DNA of 64,000 nucleotides from an uncultured Oscillospiraceae bacterium (GTDB lineage Bacteria; Bacillota; Clostridia; Oscillospirales; Oscillospiraceae). The translations under genes and the position numbers were made by a program. Location: the NCBI GenBank assembly GCA_934646005.1, contig CAKUED010000006.1, forward strand, positions 57,247 through 121,246. Reading direction: 5' to 3'. The notes under the pieces are model-generated. The model saw only the letters and a list, made by a program, of their open reading frames with translations. It did no database searches and had not been told where the DNA came from. Positions 27,314 through 36,089 of this stretch are shown in pieces. How positions within the stretch are numbered: position 1 is the stretch's first letter; the number at the start of each line of letters is the position of its first letter.

Positions 27314-27864
27314 GTAGGGGCGGGGTTCTACCCCACCCGCGCGGTACACCGTCGCAAATTTGGAATGCGCCAATGCGAAACGGTATGCACCCGTAGGGGC
27401 GGACGACCCTGTCCGCCCGGCGGTACACACCGAAAATTCGCATGCACCGATGCGGGACGGGACGTGTGTTGCGAGGTCGCCGTTCGCTGTGCAATTTTGA
27501 TGGTGCATTCTGCGCGGGAGGGGTAGAACCCCTCCCCTACGGCGTGTCGGACAATTTTACGTTTTTACGATACGTTGCGGCAAACCTGCGATTGCCCAAC
27601 GGGCGGACAGGGTCGTCCGCCCCTACAGGACGTTGTGCGTTTTCGCCGATGGTGCGTGCAAATTTGCGATTGCACCCTGCTGGGTCGATGTGGGCATCGA
27701 CCCCTACAAACGTTGTACGGATTCGCATTGGTGCATCCGTGTTCGCCGGTGCATACCGCCGGGCGGACAGGGTCGTCCGCCCCTACGGGTACATACCGTT
27801 CCGCATTGGTGCACACAGGTTTGCAACGTCGTGCCGCGCGGGCGGGGTAGAACCCCGCCCCTAC
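27314..27864. repeat. Hairpin-box array 7, composite (C-B | C2'-B'-A'-B'-C')
   Basis: Boxes start at 27314, 27393, then inverted at 27516, 27601, 27682, 27761 and 27840. Five inverted boxes against two forward ones suggest a fusion or partial loss of two elements. Steps in the right half are 85, 81, 79 and 79 bp. Confidence 0.9.
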
Positions 27865-27908
27865 GCAAATTTGATGGTTTTGCGGATTTGGCGGGATTTC
27901 TGCGCAAT

Positions 27909-28862
27909 TTACGCCTGCGCGTTGCGATGCAGCATGGCCGCGCCGATCATGCCGGCGTCGTTGCCGAGCTGGGCGGGGACGAGCGCGCCGTGCGCGGCGT
28001 GGTAGAAGCAGCGCTCGTTGACCAGCTCCTGAAGCGGGGCAAACAGCAGATCGCCCGCGCCGCTGAGGCCTCCGCCGATGGCGAGGACTTCGGGATCAAG
28101 CAGATTGAAGATCGACGCGCACGCCGATGCGAGGTGGCGCAGGTACGCCGAAAAGACGTTTTTCGCCGTCTCGTCGCCCGCGCGGGCGCAGTCCACGACC
28201 AGCTTGGCATCGACCGCCTCCACGCGTCCGCCGCTCTTTTCCGCCAGCAGGCTGTCGGGGCGCGCCTGCATGGCGCGCGCGCCCTCGCGCGCGAGGGCGG
28301 AGGCGGAGCAGTATGCCTCGGCGCAGCCCTGATTGCCGCAGGTGCACGCCTCGCCGCCTTCCACCAGATAAATGTGCCCCAGCTCCGAGCCGTGGTGCAT
28401 CCCGCCGGTAAACAGCCGTCCGTTCAGGATCGTGCCGCCGCCGAGCCCCGTGCCGAGCGTGATGAGCACGCCCGTTTTGCACCCGCGCAGCGCGCCGCAG
28501 TACAGCTCCGCCAGCGCCGCGCCATCGGCGTCGTTCGCCATATACACCGGCACGCCGGGAAAGCGCCGCTCGATGAGGTCGCGGAAGGGGACATTGTGAA
28601 AGTCGAGGTTATACGCGTCGAGCACCGTGCGGCACTCCGCGTCCAGCGAGCCGGGCAGAATGATGCCCACGCTCTGCACGTCCTTGTCACTCGCGCCGAC
28701 CTGCCGCAGCACATCGTCCGCTGCCGCGCGGATCACATCCGCCGCCGCGTCCGCGCCCGCGTGCGGGAAGGGCACGCTCGTGCGCGCCGCAAGGTTAAGC
28801 TCCTCATCGACCAGCCCGAGCTTGATGTTCGTGCCGCCGATGTCCACGCCGATCTGATACAT
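27909..28862 (-). CDS. glk: ROK-family glucokinase
   Basis: This 317-residue ROK kinase has an N-terminal phosphate motif GVDIGGTNIKLGL, a LGTGLGGGTILNG motif, GSELGHIYLVEGG and the zinc-binding cluster CTCGNQGCAEAYC (about residues 173-185) that defines ROK proteins. No DNA-binding domain is present, so it is a kinase rather than a repressor. It phosphorylates glucose with ATP. TAGGAGGATG provides the ribosome site. It follows the amidohydrolase gene by 30 nt and is probably co-transcribed. Confidence 0.9.
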   Translation of the reverse strand: MYQIGVDIGGTNIKLGLVDEELNLAARTSVPFPHAGADAAADVIRAAADDVLRQVGASDKDVQSVGIILPGSLDAECRTVLDAYNLDFHNVPFRDLIERRFPGVPVYMANDADGAALAELYCGALRGCKTGVLITLGTGLGGGTILNGRLFTGGMHHGSELGHIYLVEGGEACTCGNQGCAEAYCSASALAREGARAMQARPDSLLAEKSGGRVEAVDAKLVVDCARAGDETAKNVFSAYLRHLASACASIFNLLDPEVLAIGGGLSGAGDLLFAPLQELVNERCFYHAAHGALVPAQLGNDAGMIGAAMLHRNAQA

Positions 28863-28892
28863 ATTGCATCCTCCTAAATGCGGATTTTCCGC

Positions 28893-29681
28893 TCAAATCC
28901 CGAAATATTTGGAAAAATTGCCGTAAAAAATTTTCTCTTCCGTATCGCGCCCAAGCCCCAGCGTATGGAACTGCGCCACCATCTGCGCCGGCTTCCACAT
29001 CGGAAAATCCGTGCCGAAGAGCATCCGATCCTCGCCGTAGCGGTCGAGCATCCGCAGGATAAACTCGCGGTCAACGAGCGGGGTCGTGCTGGACGTGTCG
29101 TAGACGACGGGGCTGGGCAGCGGGTGCTCATACGCGTGCTGCCACGTCTGCCAGCCGCCGAAATGCGCGGCGATCGGGCGCAGATCGGGCACTTGCCGCA
29201 GGAGATTCAGCAGCCGCTCGGGGCTGGAGAGGTCGGAGCGCGCGTCGCCCATGTGAAAGAGCACCGGGAGGTTTCGCCTTGCGATGGCGCGATACGTTTC
29301 CACACCCTCCGGCGCGTCGATCGCGAGCTTTTGAAAATCGGGGTGGATCTTTACGCCGCGCAGCCCCAGCTCCACCATCCGATCGAGTTCTTCTTCCACG
29401 CCGGGCATTCCGGGGTAGACCGAGCCGAAGCCGATGTACTGCGGGTGCTCGCGCACCGCTTCGGCGAGAAAATCGTTGATGTGGCGCACCTGCGAGGGGG
29501 ACGTCGCCGAATTACAGACCACGCCGCAGGTGATCTGCGCCTCGCGGTGCTCGTCGAGCAGCCGCGAAAGGCTCGCCGGGCGCGGCGGCTCGCTCGCGCC
29601 GTAAAACGCGGAGATGGAGTGCGTCGCCTTTTCGGCGAGCGCGTCGGGGAAAATGTGGGCGTGTACGTCAGCGATCTTCAT
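28893..29681 (-). CDS. Amidohydrolase-family TIM-barrel protein
   Basis: This 262-residue protein of the amidohydrolase_2 (ACMSD-like) type starts with the metal motif DVHAHIFPD. It has GVKIHPDFQKL, AHFGGWQTW and a terminal LFGTDFPMWKP with the last metal-binding Asp. It is a likely metal-dependent hydrolase or decarboxylase; the substrate is not indicated. ATG at 29681 follows AAGGA. It is the first gene of a short minus-strand unit with glucokinase, which gives no clear metabolic link. Confidence 0.8.
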   Translation of the reverse strand: MKIADVHAHIFPDALAEKATHSISAFYGASEPPRPASLSRLLDEHREAQITCGVVCNSATSPSQVRHINDFLAEAVREHPQYIGFGSVYPGMPGVEEELDRMVELGLRGVKIHPDFQKLAIDAPEGVETYRAIARRNLPVLFHMGDARSDLSSPERLLNLLRQVPDLRPIAAHFGGWQTWQHAYEHPLPSPVVYDTSSTTPLVDREFILRMLDRYGEDRMLFGTDFPMWKPAQMVAQFHTLGLGRDTEEKIFYGNFSKYFGI

Positions 29682-29720
29682 GGAAAGCGGTCCTTCTTCT
29701 GCTGCATTTTTCAGATGAAT

Positions 29721-29749
29721 AGTGTAGCACAAATCGACCGGGATGACAA
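29721..29749 (-). promoter_or_regulatory. Promoter of the amidohydrolase-glucokinase unit
   Basis: On the minus strand TTGTCA and TACACT are separated by 17 nt, in the 78-bp gap after comEC. Confidence 0.6.
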
Positions 29750-29759
29750 GTGACCGCCG

Positions 29760-32018
29760 CTATTTTGCGCCGCGGATGGTGATCGTGCCGCAGTGGTCGG
29801 TGCGGTAAATATTCGCGCCCGCGGCGGCGATGCGGCGCAGCGCGGATTTGGTCGGGTGACCGTAGGAATTGTCCGCGCCGACACTGATGAGCACCGTTTC
29901 GGGCTGCACGCGCGCCAGCAGCGCCCAGCCGGTGGAATTTTCCGCGCCGTGATGCCCGGCGACGAGCAGCTCCGCGCGCGGCATCGTCCCCTCGCGCAGC
30001 CAGTCCTGCTCGCCGTGGTGGTCGAGGTCGCCGACGATCAGCGCGTCATACTCGCCTGCCGAGGCGAGGACGCAAACACCGTTGTTGCCCTGCGATTCCG
30101 CGCCGCACGGCAGATACAGGCGCAGGCTGCCGCCGGGAAAATCCAGCGTTTCATCGCTGCGCACCATTTGGATCTGTGTGCCGCAGGCTTCCGCTGCTGC
30201 GAGCAGCGCGTCCTGCGCGGTCTCTTCATCGGGAAGGTCCGGGAGGTAGAGCGTGTCCACCCGCACCTCGCGCAGCAGCTCCGCCGCGCCGTTTATGTGG
30301 TCGCGGTCGTAGTGCGTGAGGACGAGTGCGTCCACGCGGCGCGTGCCGCTTTGCAGCAGCGACCGGGCAGTGTATGCCCCGATGCCGGGCGACCAGCGGC
30401 TGCCGCCGCAGTCGATGACGGCGCAGAAATTCCCGCTGCGGAACGTGACGCACTGCCCCTGCCCGGCGTCGAGCGCCGAAAGCGTGAAGAGCGGCACGCG
30501 CACGCTCGCGCAGCTCAGTGCCGCGCAGAGCAAAAATGCTCCGCAGAGCGCGGCGGCAGCGTACCACCGGCGCAGCGCCGGGATGCAGAGCAGCCCAAGG
30601 AGCGACAGCCACAAAAACGCCGAAAACGTCAGCCAGTACGCATCGTCCGTCAAGACGGCGGCGTACATCGGGCGCGAAAGCAGCCGCGCCGCGCCCAGCA
30701 CATACCGCGCCAGCCACGCCAGCACACCGCCGCAAATTTTCGCCGCCGGAAGCCATACCATTCCAAGAAAACACACGGCAAAGCCGCCCGCGAACAAAAC
30801 CGTCACCGCCCAGAGAATGAGCAGATTCGACAGCGGCGCGATGAGCGAGCAGTAGCCGAAATAGTACGCCGCCAGCGGCAGCGTGAGCGCCGTTGCCGAC
30901 AGCGTGCAGGCGACGCCGGACGTGACGGCATTCGCCAACCTCCTGCCCAGCGGATTTTTCGCCATCCACTGGAACGCTTTGGAAGCCAGCATCGCCCGCT
31001 GCGTTTTGGAGTAGAACAGCACCAGCCCCGCGACCGCGCAGAACGAGAGCTGCAAGCCCGCCGAGGCGATGCACCACGGGTCTTGGACGAGCAGCAGGAG
31101 CAGCGCGGCGGCAAGCGCCGTGGGGGCGTCGTACTCGCGTTTCATGAGCGGCGCGTAAATTAAAAGCGCCTGCATCAAGCCCGCGCGGACCGTGGACGGG
31201 CTCGCACCCGTCATGAGCGTGAATAAAATCAAAACCGGCACGCAGACGAACAGCTTCAGCCGCCGGCTGCGGATCGCGCCGGAGATCATCCAGACGAGGA
31301 TCGAAACGTGCATCCCGGAGATGGCAACGGCGTGATACACGCCCGCCTGCTGGAGACCCACCGTGTCCGCTTCGCTGAGCCTCGTGCGCACGCCCGTGAG
31401 CAGCGCGAGAAACAGCCCGCGCACGTCCTCCGGGAATATTTCGGCGCACAGCGCCTGTAACCGCGCCGACAGCCGCGCCGCGAAAAATCGCACGGACGGG
31501 TGCGCGCACGGCATGAGCGTCACGCCGGAAGCGCGCAGCGTCAGCATGGTCCCTCGTGCGCGGACATACAGCTCGTCCTGCGCGTCGGTGCGGTGCGCCG
31601 TGGCTTCGCACTCCAGCGTGTCGCCCGGCTGCGGGACGCTTGCGGGGTCGTCGTCCCAGTACAAAACGCCCTCATACTCGCGCCCGCCCACCGGCACGAG
31701 CACCGCCGCGCGCCAGCCGTAGTCCGTCCGCTCCGCCTGCTCCAAAACGCGCACCGTGTACGCCGCGCGTTCCTCCGGCAGGCTGTCCAGCGGCTTAAGA
31801 AACAGCACCTCGTAGGCGGTCGTCCATAAAAGCCCCGCGAGCAGCCCCAGAACGCACAAAAGCGCCGCCCGGGCAGCCCGGCGGCGCACGAAAACGCATA
31901 GAACCACAGCGCAGCCCGCCGCGATGGCAGACGGCAGCGCCCAAGCGCCCGGCATCACCAGGCACAAAAACAAACAAGCCCCCGCAAACCCGCCGCAAAA
32001 CAGCACGAGCCTGCGCAT
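29760..32018 (-). CDS. comEC: DNA internalization competence protein ComEC/Rec2
   Basis: This full-length three-part protein (752 residues from ATG at 32018; GTG at 32027 is an alternative) has an N-terminal DUF4131 region with two to three membrane helices and an OB-like part (about 1-160), the central Competence domain with many helices (about 190-480, including YHAVAISGMHVSIL), and a C-terminal metallo-beta-lactamase domain (about 495-750) with DAGQGQCVTF, LTHYDRDHINGA and VAGHHGAENSTG. ComEC is the channel for single-stranded DNA entry. AAGGTG lies before ATG 32018. No comEA is adjacent. Confidence 0.92.
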   Translation of the reverse strand: MRRLVLFCGGFAGACLFLCLVMPGAWALPSAIAAGCAVVLCVFVRRRAARAALLCVLGLLAGLLWTTAYEVLFLKPLDSLPEERAAYTVRVLEQAERTDYGWRAAVLVPVGGREYEGVLYWDDDPASVPQPGDTLECEATAHRTDAQDELYVRARGTMLTLRASGVTLMPCAHPSVRFFAARLSARLQALCAEIFPEDVRGLFLALLTGVRTRLSEADTVGLQQAGVYHAVAISGMHVSILVWMISGAIRSRRLKLFVCVPVLILFTLMTGASPSTVRAGLMQALLIYAPLMKREYDAPTALAAALLLLLVQDPWCIASAGLQLSFCAVAGLVLFYSKTQRAMLASKAFQWMAKNPLGRRLANAVTSGVACTLSATALTLPLAAYYFGYCSLIAPLSNLLILWAVTVLFAGGFAVCFLGMVWLPAAKICGGVLAWLARYVLGAARLLSRPMYAAVLTDDAYWLTFSAFLWLSLLGLLCIPALRRWYAAAALCGAFLLCAALSCASVRVPLFTLSALDAGQGQCVTFRSGNFCAVIDCGGSRWSPGIGAYTARSLLQSGTRRVDALVLTHYDRDHINGAAELLREVRVDTLYLPDLPDEETAQDALLAAAEACGTQIQMVRSDETLDFPGGSLRLYLPCGAESQGNNGVCVLASAGEYDALIVGDLDHHGEQDWLREGTMPRAELLVAGHHGAENSTGWALLARVQPETVLISVGADNSYGHPTKSALRRIAAAGANIYRTDHCGTITIRGAK

Positions 32019-32118
32019 AGAGCTCACCTTCCGTTCGTCAAAATACTACAAATAGTATAACACCGCCACGCAAAATTTTCCACACGGAATTTTGGAAAAT
32101 CCGCAAAGCCGCCACGCG

Positions 32119-32148
32119 TTGACAATCGGGCGCGGGGGATGGTAAGAT
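32119..32148 (+). promoter_or_regulatory. Promoter of the tyrosine phosphatase gene
   Basis: A consensus TTGACA is followed after 18 nt by TAAGAT. The start codon is 31 nt downstream. Confidence 0.65.
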
Positions 32149-32178
32149 AAACGCAAAAGCTGCAAGGAAGGAGAGCTT

Positions 32179-32619
32179 ATGACGCGGATCTTATTCATCT
32201 GCCACGGCAATATCTGCCGCTCGGCGATGGCGCAGTGTGTGATGCAGTGGCTCGTTGACGCGCGCGGGGCGGCGGGGCGGTTTTTGATCGACTCGGCGGC
32301 GACGAGCTGCGAGGAATTGGGAAGCCCCATCTATCCGCCCGCGCGGCGGGAGCTTCAGCGGCACGGCGTGCCCGTTCTGCAGCACCGCGCACGGCGCGTG
32401 ACGGCGGCGGACTACGACCGATTTGACTGGCTCGTCGTGATGGACGCGCGCAACGAGCGGGGACTTCGCGCCATGATCCCCGCCGACCCCGCCGGCAAGG
32501 TGCGAAGACTTCTTCCGGGGCGCGAGGTCGCAGACCCCTGGTACACGGGCGATTTTGAGGCGACGTGGAGGGACGTTCTCACCGGCTGCGAGGCGCTGCT
32601 TTCGGAGCTGGACGGGTAA
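32179..32619 (+). CDS. Low-molecular-weight protein tyrosine phosphatase
   Basis: This 146-residue protein has the P-loop CHGNICRS (residues 8-15, CX5R with catalytic Cys8 and Arg14) at the N-terminus and the general-acid motif DPWYTGDF near residue 120. Family members dephosphorylate tyrosine-phosphorylated proteins, often of bacterial tyrosine kinases, or act as arginine phosphatases. The residue after CHGN is Ile, and no kinase gene is adjacent, so the substrate is open. GAAGGAGAG lies upstream of the ATG. Confidence 0.9.
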   Translation: MTRILFICHGNICRSAMAQCVMQWLVDARGAAGRFLIDSAATSCEELGSPIYPPARRELQRHGVPVLQHRARRVTAADYDRFDWLVVMDARNERGLRAMIPADPAGKVRRLLPGREVADPWYTGDFEATWRDVLTGCEALLSELDG

Positions 32620-32634
32620 AACTGCACAAAAATG

Positions 32635-32664
32635 CCCGCGTGATTTTGGGAACTTTCACGCGGG
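32635..32664. promoter_or_regulatory. 9-bp inverted repeat before the nucleoside phosphorylase gene
   Basis: CCCGCGTGA and TCACGCGGG are separated by 12 nt, 9 nt before a TAGAAT -10-like hexamer. No T run follows, so it fits an operator or 5' hairpin better than a terminator. Confidence 0.5.
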
Positions 32665-32700
32665 AAAGTATGGTAGAATAGACGCAAAGGGGGCATTTCT

Positions 32701-34002
32701 ATGCGCATGGTCGATCTGATCGAACGCAAAAAACTCGGCGAAGCGCTCACCGACGCGCAGATCCGATTCATCATCGAGGGCTTTACGAACGGCAGCATCC
32801 CGGACTATCAGATGTCCGCGTTTGCGATGGCGGTGCTGTTTCGCGGGATGAACGACCGCGAGACTGCCGTGCTGACGGACGCCATGATGCGCTCCGGCGA
32901 CACCGTGGACTTAAGCCGCTTCGGCGACAAGTCCGTGGACAAGCACTCCACCGGCGGCGTCGGCGACAAGACGACACTCATCGTCGCGCCGGTCGTGGCG
33001 TGCCTCGGCGGCAAGGTCGCCAAAATGTCCGGGCGCGGGCTCGGGCACACGGGCGGGACGGTCGATAAGCTCGAGGCGATCCCGGGCTATCGCACGGTGC
33101 TCACGCCGGAGGAATTTTTGCGGCAGGTGGCGGACATCGGCATCGCGGTCATCGGGCAGAGCGGCAATCTCACGCCCGCCGACAAAAAGCTCTACGCCCT
33201 GCGCGATGTGACGGCGACGGTCGATTCGCTGCCGCTCATCGCGTCGTCCATCATGTCCAAAAAGCTGGCGGCGGGGTCACACTCGATCGTGCTGGACGTG
33301 AAGATCGGCTCGGGCGCGTTCATGAAAACGCCGGAGGACGGCGCGCGGCTGGCAGAGCGCATGGTCGCCGTCGGGCAGCACTGCGGCAGGCGCGTGCGCG
33401 CGGTGATGACCGACATGGACATCCCGCTGGGCAAAAATATCGGAAACGCCCTCGAGGTCGCCGAGGCGGCGGACGTGCTGCGGGGCGAAGGTCCTGACGA
33501 TCTGCGCGAGGTGAGCCTTGTGCTGGCACAGAATATGCTGGAGCTGTGCAACGGCTGGTCCGCGGACGAGGCGCGGGCACGCGTGGAGGAGGCGGTGGCG
33601 TCCGGCGCGGCATTTGGCAAAATGCAGCAGTGGGTCGCGGCGCAGGGCGGCGACGCGCGGGCGCTGGAGGATCACACGCGGCTGCCGCAGGCGCGGCACG
33701 CGCTGCGCGTGACGGCGGCGCACGGCGGCTACATCACCGCAACGGACGCGCAGAGGATCGGCGAGGCGTCGTGCATCCTCGGCGCGGGGCGCAAGACGAA
33801 GGACGACGCCATCGACTACGCCGCCGGCATCACGCTCCACCGCAAGCCGGGCGACCATGTAAAGACCGGCGAGGAGCTGGCGGTCTTGTACACGAACGAC
33901 GAAAAGACGCTCGCGCCCGCGAAGGCGCTGCTGCTGGACGCGCTCACCTGGGGCGAGGAAGCGCCCGCGCCGCAGCCGCTCATTTTGGGCGTTGTAGAAT
34001 AA
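32701..34002 (+). CDS. pdp: Pyrimidine-nucleoside phosphorylase
   Basis: This 433-residue protein of the thymidine/pyrimidine nucleoside phosphorylase family has the signature SGRGLGHTGGTVDKLE (about residues 113-128), phosphate-site KHSTGGVGDKTT and the C-terminal swivelling domain with HRKPGDHVKTGEELAVLYT. It splits uridine or thymidine with phosphate to base plus (deoxy)ribose-1-phosphate. AGGGGG precedes the ATG. The uridine kinase gene follows 21 nt later, so the pair forms a pyrimidine salvage unit. Confidence 0.92.
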   Translation: MRMVDLIERKKLGEALTDAQIRFIIEGFTNGSIPDYQMSAFAMAVLFRGMNDRETAVLTDAMMRSGDTVDLSRFGDKSVDKHSTGGVGDKTTLIVAPVVACLGGKVAKMSGRGLGHTGGTVDKLEAIPGYRTVLTPEEFLRQVADIGIAVIGQSGNLTPADKKLYALRDVTATVDSLPLIASSIMSKKLAAGSHSIVLDVKIGSGAFMKTPEDGARLAERMVAVGQHCGRRVRAVMTDMDIPLGKNIGNALEVAEAADVLRGEGPDDLREVSLVLAQNMLELCNGWSADEARARVEEAVASGAAFGKMQQWVAAQGGDARALEDHTRLPQARHALRVTAAHGGYITATDAQRIGEASCILGAGRKTKDDAIDYAAGITLHRKPGDHVKTGEELAVLYTNDEKTLAPAKALLLDALTWGEEAPAPQPLILGVVE

Positions 34003-34023
34003 GAGACAGAGGAGAAAAAGGCA

Positions 34024-34650
34024 GTGGGCGATCAGAACATTATCGTCATTGGGGTCGCAGGCGGTACGGGCAGCGGCAAAACCACGCTGGTAAAGGCGCT
34101 GATGAACCGCTTCGGCGAAAACATCACCGTGCTCAGCCACGACAATTACTATAAGCAGCACAACGAGCTGACGTATGAGGAGCGCGCGAAGCTCAACTAC
34201 GACCACCCGGACGCGTTCGACACCGACATGATGATCGAGCATCTGCGGCTGCTGAAGCAGGGCGTCGCCATCGACTGCCCGACGTATGATTTCACGGTGC
34301 ACAACCGCGCGGAGGGCATCCTGCACATCGAGCCGGAGAAGGTCATCGTGGTGGAGGGCATCCTGATTTTTCAGAATCTGGAGCTGTGCCGCGAGATGGA
34401 CATCAAAATTTTCGTGGACACCGACGCCGACGTGCGCCTGTGCCGCCGCATCCGCCGCGACGTGCGCAAGCGCGGCAGGACGATCGAGTCGGTCATTGAT
34501 CAGTACCTGACCACGGTCAAGCCCATGCACGAGCGGTTCGTAGAGCCGAGCAAGAAAAATGCCGACCTCATCGTCCCCGAGGGCGGCAAGAACCTCATCG
34601 CGCTGGAAATGATCGTGGGACGGATACAGAGACATATTGAGCAGCACTGA
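34024..34650 (+). CDS. udk: Uridine kinase
   Basis: This 208-residue P-loop kinase has Walker A GGTGSGKTTL near the N-terminus, SHDNYYKQHNELTYEER, the DHPDAFD motif and RRIRRDVRKRGR lid residues. It phosphorylates uridine and cytidine to UMP and CMP. The start is GTG at 34024 with GAGGAG upstream. It is downstream of pdp in the same transcript and ends at a strong hairpin. Confidence 0.95.
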   Translation: MGDQNIIVIGVAGGTGSGKTTLVKALMNRFGENITVLSHDNYYKQHNELTYEERAKLNYDHPDAFDTDMMIEHLRLLKQGVAIDCPTYDFTVHNRAEGILHIEPEKVIVVEGILIFQNLELCREMDIKIFVDTDADVRLCRRIRRDVRKRGRTIESVIDQYLTTVKPMHERFVEPSKKNADLIVPEGGKNLIALEMIVGRIQRHIEQH

Positions 34651-34653
34651 AAA

Positions 34654-34689
34654 AGCTGTCCCCGGAGGAATCCTCCGGGGACAGCTTTA
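34654..34689 (+). terminator. Terminator of the pdp-udk unit
   Basis: A perfect 17-bp stem with minimal loop (AAGCTGTCCCC... paired with ...GGGGACAGCTT) lies 4 nt after the udk stop and ends in TTTA. Confidence 0.8.
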
Positions 34690-34711
34690 GTCGTAACGTA
34701 GGGGCGGGGCA

Positions 34712-34757
34712 GGATAGGTAAGAGGTAATAGTGAATAGTGAAGAGGTAATTATTTGC
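34712..34757 (+). repeat. AT-rich GTGAATA module, copy 1
   Basis: GGTAATAGTGAATAGTGAA followed by GTAATTATTTGC; nearly the same text follows an identically truncated C box at 43775. Confidence 0.75.
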
Positions 34758-34854
34758 CGTAGGGGAGGGGTTTTACCCCTCCCGTGCAAAATGCAATCAC
34801 AAAATCGCACAATAAACGGCGACCACGCAAAATCTCCGTAGGGGTCGATGCCCA

Positions 34855-34915
34855 TCTTCGGCGCTAAGAGCCGCGCTGCGCGCGGCTGCGCCTCGAAACT
34901 AGCCTGCGGGCGTCG
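34855..34915 (+). repeat. 61-bp structured insert in A box, copy 4
   Basis: Differs from the other copies by a single T to C change (CGCGGCTGCG in place of CGCGGTTGCG). Confidence 0.9.
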
Positions 34916-35093
34916 CATCGACCCGGCAACACGCAATCGGAAAATTGTACACGCCATCGGCGAAAATGCACAACGTTCTGTAGGGGCGGACGACCCTACG
35001 GGTGCGTGCGTGTTCGCATTGGTACGGTCGAATTTTCGGCGTCATACTGCGCGGGCGGGGTAGAACCCCGCCCCTACATTACGACGAAACGTG

Positions 35094-35180
35094 GCGGTAG
35101 CTCCGCAATAAGCACCCTTCCCCTCCCCGTCCTTCGCTGCGCTCGGACACCTCCCCCAAAAGGGGAGGCAAGGGCGCGGC
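35094..35180 (+). repeat. Two-hairpin CTCCCC module, copy 1
   Basis: A GTCC...GGAC hairpin with a CTTCGCTGCGCTC top is followed by CCTCCCC/GGGGAGG with CAAAA loop. It is joined to the right end of array 8 through TACGACGAAACGTGGCGG, the same junction used at 38641 and 44041. Confidence 0.8.
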
Positions 35181-35190
35181 GAAAATCGGC

Positions 35191-35219
35191 TTTACGCGCG
35201 CGTTTGGGCGTGGTATAAT
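35191..35219 (+). promoter_or_regulatory. Promoter of murI
   Basis: TTTACG and TATAAT are separated by 17 nt, directly after the repeat module. Confidence 0.75.
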
Positions 35220-35247
35220 GTAGAAAACTTTGAGAGGGGGTCGCGGG

Positions 35248-36030
35248 ATGGAGCGCTTTGATTTGCCGGTTTTGTTTTTTGACTCCGGCGTGGGCGGGAT
35301 CAGCATTCTGCGCCGCAGCGTGCGGCTGCTGCCCTGTGAGGACTACCTCTATTTCGGCGACTCGCTCCATGCGCCCTACGGCGTGCGGTCGCTCGGCGAG
35401 GTGCGCGAGCTCTGCCTGAACGCGCTCGAGCCGCGCATTGCGCGCGGGGTGAAGGCGCTGGTCGTGGCGTGCAACACGGCGACGTCCGCCGCCATCGGGG
35501 CGCTGCGCGAGCGCCATCCCGACCTCATCGTCATCGGCACAGAGCCCGCGATCAAGCCCGCGGTGGAACGGCACGAGGGCGGGCGCATCCTCGTGATGGC
35601 GACGCCGATGACGCTGAAGGAGGAAAAATTTCTGGCGCTGCAGGCGCAGTATCAGCCGCGCGCCGAGATCATCCCGCTGCCGTGCCCGGGGCTGATGGAA
35701 TTTGTGGAGCAGGGCGTCACGTCCGGCGGCGCGGTGGAGGGGTACTTACTTGACAAGCTCGAGCCGTACCGCAACGTGCCGGTCAGCGCGATCGTGCTCG
35801 GCTGCACGCATTATCCGTTCCTTACGGGCGCGATCCGGCGCATCGTGGGGCGGCACGTCGAGATCATCGACGGCGCGGACGGCGTGGCGCAGCAGCTTCG
35901 CAGCCGTCTTGCGGCGGAGGGTCTGCTGACCCGGCGCACCGAGCCGGGTCGGGTGGCGTTTGAAAACTCGCTCGACCAGCCGGAAATTCTGGAACTATGC
36001 CGGACGCTGTTAAGCGCGCCGGAGGAATAA
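35248..36030 (+). CDS. murI: Glutamate racemase
   Basis: This 260-residue racemase has the N-terminal FDSGVGGISIL motif, the first catalytic Cys in VVACNTATSAA and the second in IVLGCTHYPFL, as the two-base mechanism requires. It makes D-glutamate for peptidoglycan in the cytoplasm. ATG at 35248 has GAGGGGG upstream; a TTG at 35230 would place the start before the ribosome site. The aldehyde dehydrogenase gene follows 60 nt later and may be co-transcribed. Confidence 0.93.
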   Translation: MERFDLPVLFFDSGVGGISILRRSVRLLPCEDYLYFGDSLHAPYGVRSLGEVRELCLNALEPRIARGVKALVVACNTATSAAIGALRERHPDLIVIGTEPAIKPAVERHEGGRILVMATPMTLKEEKFLALQAQYQPRAEIIPLPCPGLMEFVEQGVTSGGAVEGYLLDKLEPYRNVPVSAIVLGCTHYPFLTGAIRRIVGRHVEIIDGADGVAQQLRSRLAAEGLLTRRTEPGRVAFENSLDQPEILELCRTLLSAPEE

Positions 36031-36089
36031 CGAGCTTGCCGCATCCGGGCATCCGGCTGCGGCGATTTTTCATGGAAAGGGGCAGGATC

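Larger units (their letters stand above)
34698..35077. repeat. Hairpin-box array 8, rearranged (half C, C2, A*, B fused to C' side)
   Basis: A C box is cut after GGGGCGGGGC at 34711 and followed by an AT-rich GTGAATA module. Boxes then start at 34759 (C2), 34838 (A with insert), 34980 (B, left half only) and 35053 (C'). At 34980 the left half of a forward B box joins directly to the CTACGGGTGCG flank of an inverted box, as expected from a deletion between the two box types. Confidence 0.88.

Noticed and set aside
34712..34757. Microsatellite of independent origin
   Set aside because: The same text and the same truncated C-box breakpoint recur at 43775, so it is treated as a module of the arrays.
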